A stretch of 64,000 bases of DNA from Bacillus wiedmannii (GCF_001583695.1 NZ_LOBC01000010.1:1-64000), one strand, 5' to 3'; positions 27,410 to 36,298 are shown, numbered from the stretch's first letter. Program-made: numbers and translations. The notes: generated by a model from the sequence alone, not told the origin.

Positions 27410-27988
27410 CTATGAACTATAACTAATATATTTCGTCTCACACATGTACACATTCTTTTCTTCAGTTGGGACATATATTTTAAACTTTTCTAAACGTTTT
27501 CCGTAAATATGAATAGTGATAACGCTTTCATTTTTACCTATTTCAAGAATATGACAATCAGCTGGTGGAATGACTTTATCTGTTTTTCCTTCTCCCAAAT
27601 AAAGATTTCCTGTATGTGTTAAATAAACAAGTGAATTTTCAAGCTGCTTAGTTTGTATAAAGTTTTGCACCATTATACTTCCTGTAAAAACACCTTCTAC
27701 TCCCCATGTACCATCATGATCATGTAAAGGTGTAGATTGTCCATCTTTCCATACAAGAGCTAATACTTCAAATCTCTTTAAAGGATCTTCATATAACAAG
27801 TGTCGTGCGTATTGAGCCGAATTAGCCTTCTGTTTTTCTAACGGAAGCCATGTTTTCTTTTCTAAAAGTTCTTCTAATAATTTTTCAATCGCACAAACAA
27901 TTTGATCTTCTAATAAATTACTATCCATTAAATCCGTTACAGCTTTAATAAATGTTTGAAACATTTTACTTCCATTACACGTTAACAT
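27410..27988 (-). CDS. cysteine dioxygenase family cupin protein
   Basis: This 192-residue cupin has the metal ligands expected of cysteine dioxygenases, His89 and His91 in LHDHDGTWG and His146 in DCHILE. Cysteine dioxygenases use Fe(II) and O2 to oxidise a thiol to a sulfinate. Cysteine is the likely substrate, though 3-mercaptopropionate-type relatives exist. GAGGAGG precedes the ATG. It is transcribed alone, with a strong terminator. Sulfur metabolism links it loosely with the SAM-controlled ECF transporter, but that connection is only thematic. Confidence 0.88.
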   Translation of the reverse strand: MLTCNGSKMFQTFIKAVTDLMDSNLLEDQIVCAIEKLLEELLEKKTWLPLEKQKANSAQYARHLLYEDPLKRFEVLALVWKDGQSTPLHDHDGTWGVEGVFTGSIMVQNFIQTKQLENSLVYLTHTGNLYLGEGKTDKVIPPADCHILEIGKNESVITIHIYGKRLEKFKIYVPTEEKNVYMCETKYISYSS

Positions 27989-28063
27989 AAGTATCCTCCT
28001 CTACTCTTCTTTCACACACTTCCATACTATAAAACACACCAGAATTTTACAATTGAGAAATAA

Positions 28064-28095
28064 AAAACAAGGTACATTACAATGCACCTTGCTGA
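28064..28095 (-). terminator. intrinsic terminator after the CYP106-type P450 gene
   Basis: AGCAAGGTGCATT pairs with AATGTACCTTGTT and a T-rich tail follows on the minus strand. Confidence 0.8.
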
Positions 28096-28100
28096 ACGTT

Positions 28101-29315
28101 TTACCTAGTTTTCAAAAGAATAGGTAAGTATTTTAATGTTTGTTCATTTTCCAATATACATTTTTCTAAATTGAACGATGGAGATAACTCTATTTTTTCA
28201 AAGACATTTATAAAAGTAGTTAAAGCAATTTCAGCTTCTAAACGTGCAAGTGGTGCCCCTAAGCAAAAGTGAGCACCTTTACCAAATGTTAAATGCTTTT
28301 CATTTCCTATTCGGTGTATATTAAATTTAGAGGCTTGCGAAAATTTTTTCTCATCTAAATTTGCTGCACTTACCCACGCAACAATCATTTGATCCTTTTT
28401 CATAAAAGGCCCAAATATATTTGTATCCTCTGTAATCCTCCTAGCTAATGTAACGGGAAAGCGATAGCGCAATACTTCCTCAATTGCCTTTGAAATTAAT
28501 TTAGGTTCTTCTCTTAATTCTTTATATGTTCCAGGTGAATCCACTAAAAAGCAATAAAAGCTATTAATAATTAAATTAGTAGTTGTTTCATTGCCTGCCG
28601 CTAATAAACCTAAAGAAAAAGTAACAATTTCTTCATCTGTTAATCTTTCGCCTTCATATTCAGCTCGTATTAAATCCGAAATAATATCATCGGTTAAATG
28701 GTATCTCTTTCCCTGAACAATCGGTAGAAGATATGCTTTAAATTCATTTAGTGCTATACCCTTTTCCGCATCCAGATCATTAAACTTTTCTTTACTATAC
28801 GGCATAAATAAAATATCAGACCATGCTTTAATTTTTTTACGGTCCGTTGTTGGCACTCCTAATAAATCAGATATGACGGTAACAGGTAAAGGTGCAGCAA
28901 ACTCTTCAACAATATTAACCTCACTATATTTTTCGATATGTTCTATAAGTTCATTTGCGATTGCCTGTATTCGGGGTTTCCATTGTTCTAAACTTCTTGG
29001 AGTAAATGCTTTAGAAACGATAGAACGTACATTGCGATGTTCTGGTGGATCAGTAGAGTTTATATTTATCCTAGTTTCTAAAGGAGGGATTGCGAATTGT
29101 CTTCGCTCCCTTCTACTTGAAAATAAGCGATAATCCGATAAAACTCGATTTACATCATCGTATAAAAAAACATTCCATACATCTTGCTCTTCATCGTAAT
29201 GTACTGGGCGATTATCCCTCATAAATTGATACCACTCATACGGATTCCACAATTCTTCTTTTGTTTTCAGCTTTGAAATTTCATGAACTAAAATCACATT
29301 TTCCGGCGAAGCCAT
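28101..29315 (-). CDS. cytochrome P450, CYP106 family
   Basis: This 404-residue soluble P450 has the I-helix AGNETTTN, the ExxR EVLRYR, and the heme loop FGKGAHFCLG with Cys351. The N-terminal half (WNPYEWYQFMRDNRPVHY, DDVNRVLSDYRLFSS) closely follows CYP106A2 of B. megaterium, a steroid hydroxylase, so a CYP106B-type assignment is likely. It needs separate ferredoxin partners, which are not encoded here. It is divergent from a PadR regulator, 141 bases away, which is probably its controller. GGGAGG precedes the ATG. Confidence 0.9.
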   Translation of the reverse strand: MASPENVILVHEISKLKTKEELWNPYEWYQFMRDNRPVHYDEEQDVWNVFLYDDVNRVLSDYRLFSSRRERRQFAIPPLETRININSTDPPEHRNVRSIVSKAFTPRSLEQWKPRIQAIANELIEHIEKYSEVNIVEEFAAPLPVTVISDLLGVPTTDRKKIKAWSDILFMPYSKEKFNDLDAEKGIALNEFKAYLLPIVQGKRYHLTDDIISDLIRAEYEGERLTDEEIVTFSLGLLAAGNETTTNLIINSFYCFLVDSPGTYKELREEPKLISKAIEEVLRYRFPVTLARRITEDTNIFGPFMKKDQMIVAWVSAANLDEKKFSQASKFNIHRIGNEKHLTFGKGAHFCLGAPLARLEAEIALTTFINVFEKIELSPSFNLEKCILENEQTLKYLPILLKTR

Positions 29316-29380
29316 AGTTCTTTCCTCCCTTTTCTTTTACAATAAAAGTGATAGGTCGGTAGTTCAAAATTGTATAATCT

Positions 29381-29403
29381 AACATATGTTATTTTAACAT
29401 ATA
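29381..29403. promoter_or_regulatory. candidate PadR operator
   Basis: The palindrome AACATATGTT is followed 5 bases later by the half-repeat AACATATA, between the divergent P450 and PadR genes. PadR proteins usually bind ATGT/ACAT dyads, and this fits. Confidence 0.45.
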
Positions 29404-29456
29404 ATAAAGGAGATTTTTTATTGGAGAACTTGAGAAATATATAAGGGGGATTTTTT

Positions 29457-29954
29457 ATGTATGTTGATATTTTATTACTCGCAGAATTAACGTCAGGGCC
29501 AAAGCACGGTTATGAAATAAAGAAAAATATCCAAAATCAGTTAGGAGAGAATTTTGAATTAAATCATAATATGCTTTATCCTTCTCTTCGACGTTTTGAG
29601 AATATGGGGGCTATAACGAAAAAAGTACATACACAAGTCGGAAAGCCAAACCGAAATATGTACGACATAACTGAAACAGGTGAAGAAATTTTTTCAGAAA
29701 TGTTAAGAGAGTTTCCTGAAAAAATTGCGACAAATAACGCTGAGTTCCTTGTACGTATCGCTCTATTTGAAAAACTTGATTACGAAGGTAGAAAAGAAAT
29801 TTTAACAATACGCCAAGACGTACTACATAAACAGCTTACTGCTATTCAATCTTTACGTGTTAGCTCATCTTTTATTACAGAAGTCATTGAATTTAGTAAA
29901 TCACGTATTGAACACGAATTGCTCTGGATTACATCACTTATGAAGAAAATATAA
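29457..29954 (+). CDS. PadR family transcriptional regulator
   Basis: This 165-residue protein has a winged helix at 1-85 with the PadR pattern LLAELTSGPKHGYEIKKNI and LYPSLRRFENMGAITKK, then a C-terminal helical dimerisation domain. PadR proteins are usually repressors released by small phenolic or drug-like ligands. The divergent P450 and the palindrome in between suggest that it controls both genes. AAGGGGGA precedes the ATG. A short TTG-started frame (29422-29445) with its own GGAG lies just upstream and may be chance. Confidence 0.88.
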   Translation: MYVDILLLAELTSGPKHGYEIKKNIQNQLGENFELNHNMLYPSLRRFENMGAITKKVHTQVGKPNRNMYDITETGEEIFSEMLREFPEKIATNNAEFLVRIALFEKLDYEGRKEILTIRQDVLHKQLTAIQSLRVSSSFITEVIEFSKSRIEHELLWITSLMKKI

Positions 29955-30020
29955 AAATTAACAAGAAAAGTTAAAAACAATGAATGAAAATGAGATTTAT
30001 TATCAATACTATAATTAATA

Positions 30021-30050
30021 AAAGGGCAACCACGATTTGGCTACCCTTCA
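30021..30050 (-). terminator. intrinsic terminator after the DUF1540 gene
   Basis: AAGGGTAGCCA pairs with TGGTTGCCCTT on the minus strand, with CTTTTATT following. Confidence 0.75.
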
Positions 30051-30055
30051 AAAAT

Positions 30056-30211
30056 TTATACTTCTGGATCGAAAGTTTTGCAATCTGTTTCTTCCGTAGT
30101 TGATGCATGTTTCCCTTTATGACTTACTACATAAATTGCATCTGCACTACATTTATTGCCGTTAGCCCAAAATTTACAGTTGTTTACTTCACATAAAACG
30201 TCTTGTGCCAT
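30056..30211 (-). CDS. DUF1540 small cysteine-containing protein
   Basis: This 51-residue protein, MAQDVLCEVNNCKFWANGNKC and onwards, has four cysteines in the C-x4-C-x8-C spacing typical of DUF1540 plus a C-terminal one. It is likely a small metal-binding or disulfide-bonded protein, and several DUF1540 genes are expressed in spores. The ATG at 30211 is fixed by AAGGAGGTG 7 bases upstream. A longer frame to 30274 has no ribosome site. Function unknown. Confidence 0.85.
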   Translation of the reverse strand: MAQDVLCEVNNCKFWANGNKCSADAIYVVSHKGKHASTTEETDCKTFDPEV

Positions 30212-30284
30212 AGTATCACACCTCCTTGTTCTATTATCATTAACAAAATTCGGAGGTATGATACTCTTTGTCATGCATTTTTTA

Positions 30285-30914
30285 TTACCTTTTTAGCTTT
30301 CTTAATGGTTCAATATTTCCTTGTACAATAGCATCTATATTTTCTGTTATTTTTTCAATGTCAAAATGCCACCATTGAATTTGCAATAACTCTTCTACTA
30401 TTGTATTTGTAAATCGTTCCTTTATTTTATTTGCAGGGTTTCCGCCAACAATTGTATATGGTGCGACGTCTCTAGTCACAACAGATTTAGCTGCAATGAT
30501 TGCACCATCCCCTATTTTTATTCCAGGCATAATCGTTGTATCCATACCAACCCATACGTCATTTCCTATAACTGTATCCCCTTTGTAAGGTAAATCAGAC
30601 AAATTAGGTGTATACTTCTCCCACCCATTCCCAAATATATTAAATGGATATGCCGAAAATCCATCCATCCGATGATTCGCTCCGTTCATAATAAAGGTAA
30701 CTCCATTTGCAATACAACAAAACTTTCCAATAGTAAGATGATCTCCAAGAAATTCATAATGATGTAATACTCGATCTTCAAATGTTTCTCCATCTTTCGC
30801 ATCATAATAAGAATAGTCACCAACGAGTATATTAGCTTTCGTTATTGTATTTTTTATAAAATGAACGTTTTGATTTCCTTCAATTGGGTATTTTACATTT
30901 GGATTAGGATTCAT
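30285..30914 (-). CDS. Vat-type streptogramin A O-acetyltransferase / xenobiotic acyltransferase
   Basis: This 209-residue left-handed beta-helix (hexapeptide repeat) enzyme has catalytic-site His81 in NGANHRMDG, the position equivalent to His82 of VatD, and [17 protein letters not shown] followed by [23 protein letters not shown]. The family inactivates streptogramin A or chloramphenicol with acetyl-CoA in the cytoplasm. Its ATG overlaps the stop of the upstream MFS gene, with AAAGGAAG in front, so the two are translationally linked and share a leader attenuator. The exact drug is not predictable from sequence alone. Confidence 0.85.
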   Translation of the reverse strand: MNPNPNVKYPIEGNQNVHFIKNTITKANILVGDYSYYDAKDGETFEDRVLHHYEFLGDHLTIGKFCCIANGVTFIMNGANHRMDGFSAYPFNIFGNGWEKYTPNLSDLPYKGDTVIGNDVWVGMDTTIMPGIKIGDGAIIAAKSVVTRDVAPYTIVGGNPANKIKERFTNTIVEELLQIQWWHFDIEKITENIDAIVQGNIEPLRKLKR

Positions 30915-32187
30915 GTTGCACAGCACTTCCTTTACCATTTATTTCACTTTCTAACGCTATTACTGGCTTTAAATTGTATATAGGTAAAATAAATAATAAT
31001 CCAATTATAAATAGTAAAGCTGTGCCCTCATACATCGTACTTAATGAGAACACCTCTTTTAATGAACCAGCAATACTCATTGTTACTACCATTGAACCGG
31101 TGAATAGTGGACTTAAAATGCCATTTACACGACCGATAAAATCAGTATCGCTGTTTTGAATAATGAGCGTATTAATACCTATTTGGATACACGGAAGAGC
31201 TAACCCACTAAAAAGTTGTGCTGTAAGTGTCACCCATAAGCTCGTCGAATAACCAATAATACCAATGCCGATCGCCTGACCGAGCATCCCTACAATTAAC
31301 ATCTTTTGCGGAGCAACATTTTTCGCAAATACCATCGCTAAAGCACCGCCAACAATCATACCCGCGCCATTTACTGTTAGTAACCATTGCAAACTCTCTT
31401 TTGATAACCCTAACTGCTCAGTCACAATAAATATACCTAATGGCTGAATTAAACCGATACCTAGTCCTGCTGCCATAAAACAAAGCCCTAGCAAAGTTAA
31501 TGCTTTTTTCTTTTTTACGTATTTAATACCGTCTAGCATTTCCTGTAACAACGTGATTTCTTTTTTCTCATTTTTATTCTCAAGATCTTTCGGAAGAAAT
31601 AACAACACAGCTGCTGCCAGTAAAAAAGCGATACCTGTTATGATGATTGAAATATAAATTCCAAAACTATGAAAGATAAATGTTCCAAGAATCGGTCCTA
31701 ACACCATAAAAATCGCAAATATTGTTTGATATATAGACATCGCTAATTGGATTTGTTCCGTTGATAAATGCTGTTTAAACAATTTCATACCTGATGGTTG
31801 AGAAAACTGCGAAAGGATTGCAGAAATAAGCGTGACAAAAAACACGATTTTCCATGTTCCAAACATAAGTGTAATTAATACAGCGAATACTGAAATGGAA
31901 CTTAACGTTTCACACCATATCATTGTCTTCTTTGGCTTCCACCTATCAGCAAAGGTTCCACCTATAAAGGAAAAGATGAAAATTGGAGCAAACTCAGCAA
32001 CCGAAATCATTGAAATAGCAAAAGCATCACCTTTCGTCATTTCCATTACATATAGTAATACCGCAAAGTTCCGAACCCATATTCCAATTTGTAAAAATAG
32101 TGCTGATGCAAGAATTCCTTGCACAAACCGATTTTTTAATACTTGTGATACCCCATTGTTTCGTTTCGTTACTACATTTGTCGACAT
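30904..32187 (-). CDS. MFS efflux transporter co-transcribed with the Vat-type gene
   Basis: This 427-residue protein has twelve predicted spans and the MFS loop [18 protein letters not shown] after span 2. It is similar in type to macrolide-efflux (Mef-like) carriers. The ATG at 32187 (MSTNVV) is preceded by AGGGGG lying within the terminator hairpin of the leader. A longer frame to 32235 would run through that terminator and is rejected. The overlap with the Vat-type gene, together with a leader that responds to ribosome stalling, suggests drug-induced export plus inactivation of a ribosome-targeting antibiotic. Confidence 0.88.
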   Translation of the reverse strand: MSTNVVTKRNNGVSQVLKNRFVQGILASALFLQIGIWVRNFAVLLYVMEMTKGDAFAISMISVAEFAPIFIFSFIGGTFADRWKPKKTMIWCETLSSISVFAVLITLMFGTWKIVFFVTLISAILSQFSQPSGMKLFKQHLSTEQIQLAMSIYQTIFAIFMVLGPILGTFIFHSFGIYISIIITGIAFLLAAAVLLFLPKDLENKNEKKEITLLQEMLDGIKYVKKKKALTLLGLCFMAAGLGIGLIQPLGIFIVTEQLGLSKESLQWLLTVNGAGMIVGGALAMVFAKNVAPQKMLIVGMLGQAIGIGIIGYSTSLWVTLTAQLFSGLALPCIQIGINTLIIQNSDTDFIGRVNGILSPLFTGSMVVTMSIAGSLKEVFSLSTMYEGTALLFIIGLLFILPIYNLKPVIALESEINGKGSAVQHES

Positions 32188-32374
32188 AAAAAAGCCCCCT
32201 ATTTCATGTTCTGAACAGGAGGCAGCACAAATCATATAAAAAGACTATATATTCGCAGAGCGAAATACATCCCTTTTCTATAAATGCACAGACTAATCCT
32301 ATTCAGAAGAATATTTCGTTTTTTAACGAAGATCTCTTACAAATAGAATTAGTTGATCATTGGGATGTTTTCAC
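32185..32374 (-). promoter_or_regulatory. leader-peptide attenuator of the MFS/Vat operon
   Basis: The minus-strand leader holds, in order: two tiny frames sharing a TGA/ATG overlap (32374-32357 and 32360-32349); arm 1 (32354-32342), which pairs with arm 2 (32308-32289); and a terminator (GCCTCC...GGGGGC plus six Ts, 32226-32187). Arm 2 TTCTGAATAGGA can instead pair for 12 bp with TCCTGTTCAGAA in the terminator's 5' arm. A ribosome stalled on the leader would free arm 2, prevent termination and expose the MFS ribosome site. Confidence 0.75.
32349..32360 (-). CDS. leader peptide Met-Ile-Asn-stop
   Basis: ATG ATC AAC TAA with AGGGTGA about 10 bases upstream. The stop codon lies within arm 1 of the attenuator. 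The same three-residue frame precedes the ABC-F gene. An overlapping GTG-started frame encodes MKTSQ and ends in the TGA of the shared ATGA. Confidence 0.5.
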   Translation of the reverse strand: MIN

Positions 32375-32453
32375 CCTTCCGTTTCGAATTTAAATAACAC
32401 ATACATACTCTATGTAAATCATTTTCTATGTATGCATGTCTACAATAAATATT

Positions 32454-33689
32454 CTAGAATGTTAATGGTAATTCCTCTAAAGAACGCATTAAATAATTAC
32501 CTTGCCATTTAATGTCTTCACGGTTCCCTTTTATTTGTAGTTCAGGCATTCGATTAAATAAAGTAGTAATGGCAATCTTTGCTTCTAACTTAGCAAGTGG
32601 AGCACCTAAGCAGAAATGGCTACCATGGCCAAAGGCAATATGACGATTATTCTCCCGAGTAATATCGAATACTTCCGGATTTTCAAATACCGTTTCATCA
32701 CGGTTTGCAGAAGCTAATGCAATGACAACCATATCTCCTCTTTCGATTGTTCGGTCGTGAATTTGAAAAGGTTCATCTGCCCATCTTGAAGTTGTAACTT
32801 CAACTGGAGAATAATATCGTAATCCTTCTTCAATAGCTGCATCAATTAATTTTGGATCTTCTTTTAATAACTGTAATTGATCCGGATTTTCGAGAAGTGC
32901 TAATACCGTATTTGTTATTAAATTTACCGTTGTCTCATGTCCCGCCACAATTAGTAACATAATCATTGAATATAGTTCTCGGGCGCTAAGTTTATGCCCT
33001 TCATTTTCCGCAAGTATTAATGCACTCACCAAGTCTTCTTTTGGCTCTTTTCGTTTATTATCAACTAAATATTGAAGATATGTAATAAACTCAGATAGTT
33101 GCTTTTCAGTTTCTCTTATTTCTTCTGGTGTTTCTGGGTAAGCAATGACAGCATGAGACCAAATTCTAAATTTCGCTTGATCTTCTTTTGGAATGCCGAG
33201 CATTTCACTTATTACAATAATCGGTAAAGGAAACGAGTAATCATCAACAAGATTTAATGAACTTTTTCGCTCGACTTCATTTAACAAATCATCTGCAATA
33301 TCCTGTATTCTTCCTTCCAATTGCGTGATTATCTTCGGTGTAAAAGCTTTTTGTACGAGTGATCGTAAACGATTGTGGTTAGGTGGATCTGAATTTAGCA
33401 TGTGCGTCGTTAAATAATCACTATTATCAACAGTAAGAAAGACATTCAATGTATCTTGAGAAAATACATTGGCCGGATCTTTTTTTAAGCGATTATCTTT
33501 TAATAGTGGCAAAGCATCTTCATATCTTGTAATAAGCCACTCTGCACCTAATTCAGTTTTATTTACAAATAAGATCGGTTGCATTTTTCGAGATTCTTTA
33601 TAAATTTCATATGCATCTTCTTTAAACTGAGCTGAAGCTAAATTAATTCCATCCTCTATTCTTAGCCCAACTTTATTTTTCATTGACAT
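32454..33689 (-). CDS. cytochrome P450, CYP107-like
   Basis: This 411-residue soluble P450 has the I-helix AGHETTVN, ExxR EGLRYY, and heme loop FGHGSHFCLG with Cys360. The opening LASAQFKEDAYEIYKE and LLKDNRLKKDPANVF resemble the CYP107J/YjiB group, which hydroxylates fatty acids, steroids or macrolide-like molecules. The substrate and redox partner are unknown. GAGGG lies 7 bases from the ATG. The MFS/Vat leader begins about 80 bases beyond its stop, with no clear terminator in between, so read-through into that leader is possible. Confidence 0.88.
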   Translation of the reverse strand: MSMKNKVGLRIEDGINLASAQFKEDAYEIYKESRKMQPILFVNKTELGAEWLITRYEDALPLLKDNRLKKDPANVFSQDTLNVFLTVDNSDYLTTHMLNSDPPNHNRLRSLVQKAFTPKIITQLEGRIQDIADDLLNEVERKSSLNLVDDYSFPLPIIVISEMLGIPKEDQAKFRIWSHAVIAYPETPEEIRETEKQLSEFITYLQYLVDNKRKEPKEDLVSALILAENEGHKLSARELYSMIMLLIVAGHETTVNLITNTVLALLENPDQLQLLKEDPKLIDAAIEEGLRYYSPVEVTTSRWADEPFQIHDRTIERGDMVVIALASANRDETVFENPEVFDITRENNRHIAFGHGSHFCLGAPLAKLEAKIAITTLFNRMPELQIKGNREDIKWQGNYLMRSLEELPLTF

Positions 33690-33805
33690 CGTATTCCCTC
33701 ACTCTCATTTGTTTTTGAAAACCAACCAACATATGCATTATACTCTAATAAAAACGTGAAAATTGTAAATTTTTAATCAAAACCTTACTTCATATATTGA
33801 AAAAT

Positions 33806-33846
33806 AAAAAAGTGAGGGAGTAAAATCTTTCTACTCTCTCACTTTT
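33806..33846 (-). terminator. intrinsic terminator after the 134-residue protein gene
   Basis: AAAAGTGAGAGAGTA pairs with TACTCCCTCACTTTT (one mismatch) and is followed by Ts on the minus strand. Confidence 0.85.
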
Positions 33847-33848
33847 CT

Positions 33849-34253
33849 TTATGCGAAGCACATGAAATTACTAATTTGTTGATAGCGATAACTTACTTTA
33901 CGACGGCGACCACCTTGCCAAGTGTAACCTGAAACCCCATTTCTCCTCACTTCAGTCGGAAAGAACCATAAGTCTCTTCCGAAAGGTCCAGGACGATGCA
34001 AACGTAAATAGCCCCATCTTCCTAGACAGTTACACATCCATGATTTCATATTCCCTGCTTGTGCTGGAGAAGCAAATGTAGACGGTAACGCTGGCGCTTG
34101 AGACGGTGGTGGTGACGTTGGAGCATCTTCCGCATCATCTGGTCTATAATCTTCTTGTTCCATATCTCTCATTTCATTTACAGATTCATACCCGTAGTTT
34201 TGTGGATTATAATACATCCCTTGATCATATGGATAATTTTGCTGGTTATACAT
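33849..34253 (-). CDS. hypothetical Tyr/Gln-rich protein, possibly spore-surface
   Basis: I do not recognise a named family. The 134-residue protein has a low-complexity N-terminus rich in Tyr, Gln, Asn and Pro (residues 1-25, then a PPPSQAPALP stretch near 47-57). Its basic C-terminal half starts MKSWMCNCLGRWGYLRLH and ends with aromatic and arginine-rich segments (GGRRRKVSYRY) and Cys132. Such compositions are common in Bacillus spore coat and exosporium proteins. AGGTGA lies 9 bases before the ATG. It is expressed alone, with its own terminator. Confidence 0.65.
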   Translation of the reverse strand: MYNQQNYPYDQGMYYNPQNYGYESVNEMRDMEQEDYRPDDAEDAPTSPPPSQAPALPSTFASPAQAGNMKSWMCNCLGRWGYLRLHRPGPFGRDLWFFPTEVRRNGVSGYTWQGGRRRKVSYRYQQISNFMCFA

Positions 34254-34348
34254 ATTAACAAATCACCTACTTTTCATTCAGTACCTTTAACATTCATATG
34301 TAATATGCGCTCTATAGGAAGCTTATGTTATAGCCCAAATTCAATTTA

Positions 34349-34385
34349 AAAACCTCGTATTATTTAAAATACGAGGTTTTTAAAA
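34349..34385 (-). terminator. intrinsic terminator after the DUF1835 gene
   Basis: AAAAACCTCGTATT pairs exactly with its complement around a short loop, with T-runs on both sides. Confidence 0.85.
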
Positions 34386-34399
34386 ATAAAATGTATTTA

Positions 34400-35404
34400 T
34401 TATTTCCTTAACTTTACACTATAAGAACGCATTTCTTTTAGTGAACCTTCAAATTCAAATACGTCTTGTTTAATTAATTCCTTTAAGCGATATTCTAAAA
34501 ACATATCGCCGACTAACTGCTCTACAAGACCAAGCGCTTCACCAATTACTCTTGGAGCTTTTAGGAATTCTCGATCAGCACCTATATTTTTCGCGCATTC
34601 AATAATAAATTGATCAAAATAATCTTCTTGTACAGAACGCACTTCATTTTCTTTCCAAACTCTTAGAAACTCCGTACTTTTTGATAATCTATACCACTCC
34701 TCTTCAAACCTCATTCGCTTCTCTTCAGTTAAATACGGAGATTCTGCAAAACTTTTTTGGAATAGAGCTAAACTGTCAGGCGGTAATTCTCCTGTTCCAC
34801 GAATAGCATACTCTTTTTTTAATATTTCTTTACTTGCTTCAGACGTATTAATAACGCGAATATTTTTCTTATCTTTTAATTGTGCCATTACAAAACATAG
34901 ACCTACATGTTCATGTGCGTTATTGGCTTTCCAAATTGTAATAGGCGTTTCAATAGGAATAGTGTGTAGTTCTTCCATAGTTTCTAAAAACCTTCGTAAA
35001 TACTCTTCTTCAAAATAATTATCATAAGCATTTAAATTGTTTACTAACCATTCCTGTCTTGCAAGTTGTCCCTCATTCATATGTAACTTGTTTATCGGTC
35101 CAATTGAAAAGAATTCAGAAAAAGCAACAACCATCTCTTCCAATCGTTCTTCTTGACCCAGCATATGTTTTAAACATCCAGCTGTTGAATCATCAAAAGC
35201 AATATGAACGTGTGAGCTTTCTTTTACATTTCTTTTATAAGATGTATTATTCGTTAGTTGTTTTGGAATATCCATTAAATTTTTAATTGTATCTTCACTA
35301 TAGTTTTCTTCTAATAAATTTAACTGAATTAGAATACTTTGAAGTAAATGTTTTGCTTCATCTTCGTACATATCTTCTACAACATTTTTGATTTTATCTA
35401 TCAT
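34400..35404 (-). CDS. DUF1835 domain protein
   Basis: This 334-residue protein has a helical N-terminus and a DUF1835 segment starting HIAFDDSTAGCLKHML near residue 65, with later WKANNAHEHVGLCF and a basic C-terminal part typical of the paired DUF3658. No enzymatic function is established for the family. The ATG at 35404 has GAGGGA 6 bases upstream and is preferred to an ATG at 35422 without one. It is a separate transcription unit. Cereus-group genomes usually carry several copies of this family. Confidence 0.8.
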   Translation of the reverse strand: MIDKIKNVVEDMYEDEAKHLLQSILIQLNLLEENYSEDTIKNLMDIPKQLTNNTSYKRNVKESSHVHIAFDDSTAGCLKHMLGQEERLEEMVVAFSEFFSIGPINKLHMNEGQLARQEWLVNNLNAYDNYFEEEYLRRFLETMEELHTIPIETPITIWKANNAHEHVGLCFVMAQLKDKKNIRVINTSEASKEILKKEYAIRGTGELPPDSLALFQKSFAESPYLTEEKRMRFEEEWYRLSKSTEFLRVWKENEVRSVQEDYFDQFIIECAKNIGADREFLKAPRVIGEALGLVEQLVGDMFLEYRLKELIKQDVFEFEGSLKEMRSYSVKLRK

Positions 35405-35631
35405 ACAAATCCCTCTATTCATTTCATAAATAACGTATATTATAGTGTATCATTTTAGTATCATTCTTTTAAAGTTTTTTTAAGTAAAAGCATGTATTAT
35501 TCAGATTGCTACAGCTATCCACATTTTCAACAAAATCTCTCCTACAATTCTTAATTACTACATATCTTTTGTAAATTCTTTTATTTGAATGTATAATTAT
35601 ATAGAAAATAAAAAATACAGGAGCTATATGT

Positions 35632-35844
35632 ATGGAGAAAGCGATTACTACTTATAAACATTATTTAAAAAATTGGAGATTTATATTTATTTGTATATTA
35701 CCTACTATCGCCTTATTATATGTTTTCGATGTAATCTTTGAACTACTATTTCATCAAGATTTCTATTTATCTAACTTAATTTTTGCTATTATATTATTTT
35801 TAATATTTATTAACATCAAAGATATGTTTAAAATTGAAAGTTAA
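35632..35844 (+). CDS. small two-span membrane protein, unknown
   Basis: This 70-residue protein has two hydrophobic spans (about 17-36 and 45-62), a basic N-terminal segment and a charged tail. No family was recognised. AGGAGC lies 8 bases before the ATG, and promoter-like AT-rich sequence lies upstream. It is convergent with a putative small RNA whose terminator begins 11 bases beyond the stop. Confidence 0.6.
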   Translation: MEKAITTYKHYLKNWRFIFICILPTIALLYVFDVIFELLFHQDFYLSNLIFAIILFLIFINIKDMFKIES

Positions 35845-35855
35845 AGCACGGGATA

Positions 35856-35938
35856 AAAAAAGAGCACCCTGCAATTGGATGCTCTCATATGACAGAGGTT
35901 TTTTCTGAGTATTAAGTAGGACACGAAGGTCTTGTCCT
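35856..35938 (-). ncRNA. candidate sporulation small RNA with SigK-type promoter
   Basis: A minus-strand promoter match (35945-35973) is followed by a hairpin TAGGACA...TGTCCTA (about 35917-35939), a linker with CCTCTGTC, and a terminator GAGCATCC...GGGTGCTC plus seven Ts (35855-35885). The transcript would be about 80 nt and no frame with a ribosome site lies inside it. No gene upstream on this strand needs the terminator, because the next minus-strand gene has its own at 36052-36083. Confidence 0.5.
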
Positions 35939-35944
35939 ACAATA

Positions 35945-35973
35945 TAATATATGCTTGTACTTATTTTATTGTG
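35945..35973 (-). promoter_or_regulatory. SigK-like promoter
   Basis: CACA, exactly 16 bases, then CATATATTA. This matches the mother-cell SigK consensus mACm-N16-CATAnnnTA at every fixed position. Confidence 0.5.
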
Positions 35974-36051
35974 CATCTATTAAACATCAAATGTATACGT
36001 ATTGCTAAAAATTCTGCTCATTTATTAATTGTATAATTATTATATTCACAC

Positions 36052-36083
36052 ATAAAAAAACATCCCTATGGATGTTTTTTTAT
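36052..36083 (-). terminator. intrinsic terminator after the 67-residue protein gene
   Basis: AAAAAACATCC pairs with GGATGTTTTTT around a tiny loop, 12 bases after the stop. Confidence 0.8.
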
Positions 36084-36094
36084 GTACCGATTTT

Positions 36095-36298
36095 TTAAGC
36101 TTCCATAAACTTAGCCGGTACACCAATTTTTTCAACTACAGAAGATATATTAGTAGGATTAATCATTACATTTTCAATACTAACTAATTTATTTTCTAAT
36201 AGTCCATTCTCTATAGTAATAAGTTCTTCAAACCGATCTAAAGTCATCGAGAATTTGTGTTCACTTCCGCCATTCATACAGACTTTTACATACTTCAT
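36095..36298 (-). CDS. small hypothetical protein, 67 residues
   Basis: The protein starts MKYVKVCMNGGSEHKFSM and is predicted to be soluble and mixed alpha/beta. I recognise no family. The ATG at 36298 has AAAGGCGGTGA just upstream, which is better than an earlier in-frame ATG at 36316. The NPTNISSVVE near the C-terminus resembles small phage-type or spore-type beta proteins that fix residues into a membrane-proximal strand, but this is not strong. Monocistronic with its own terminator. Confidence 0.6.
   Translation of the reverse strand: MKYVKVCMNGGSEHKFSMTLDRFEELITIENGLLENKLVSIENVMINPTNISSVVEKIGVPAKFMEA

Noticed and set aside
29422-29445. 7-residue TTG-started frame upstream of PadR
   Set aside because: It has a GGAG site but no hairpin switch. 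It may be a by-product of a duplicated GGxGATTTTTTAT sequence.
32188-32235. 16-residue N-terminal extension of the MFS protein
   Set aside because: It overlaps the attenuator terminator. The ATG at 32187 fits the family and has AGGGGG upstream.
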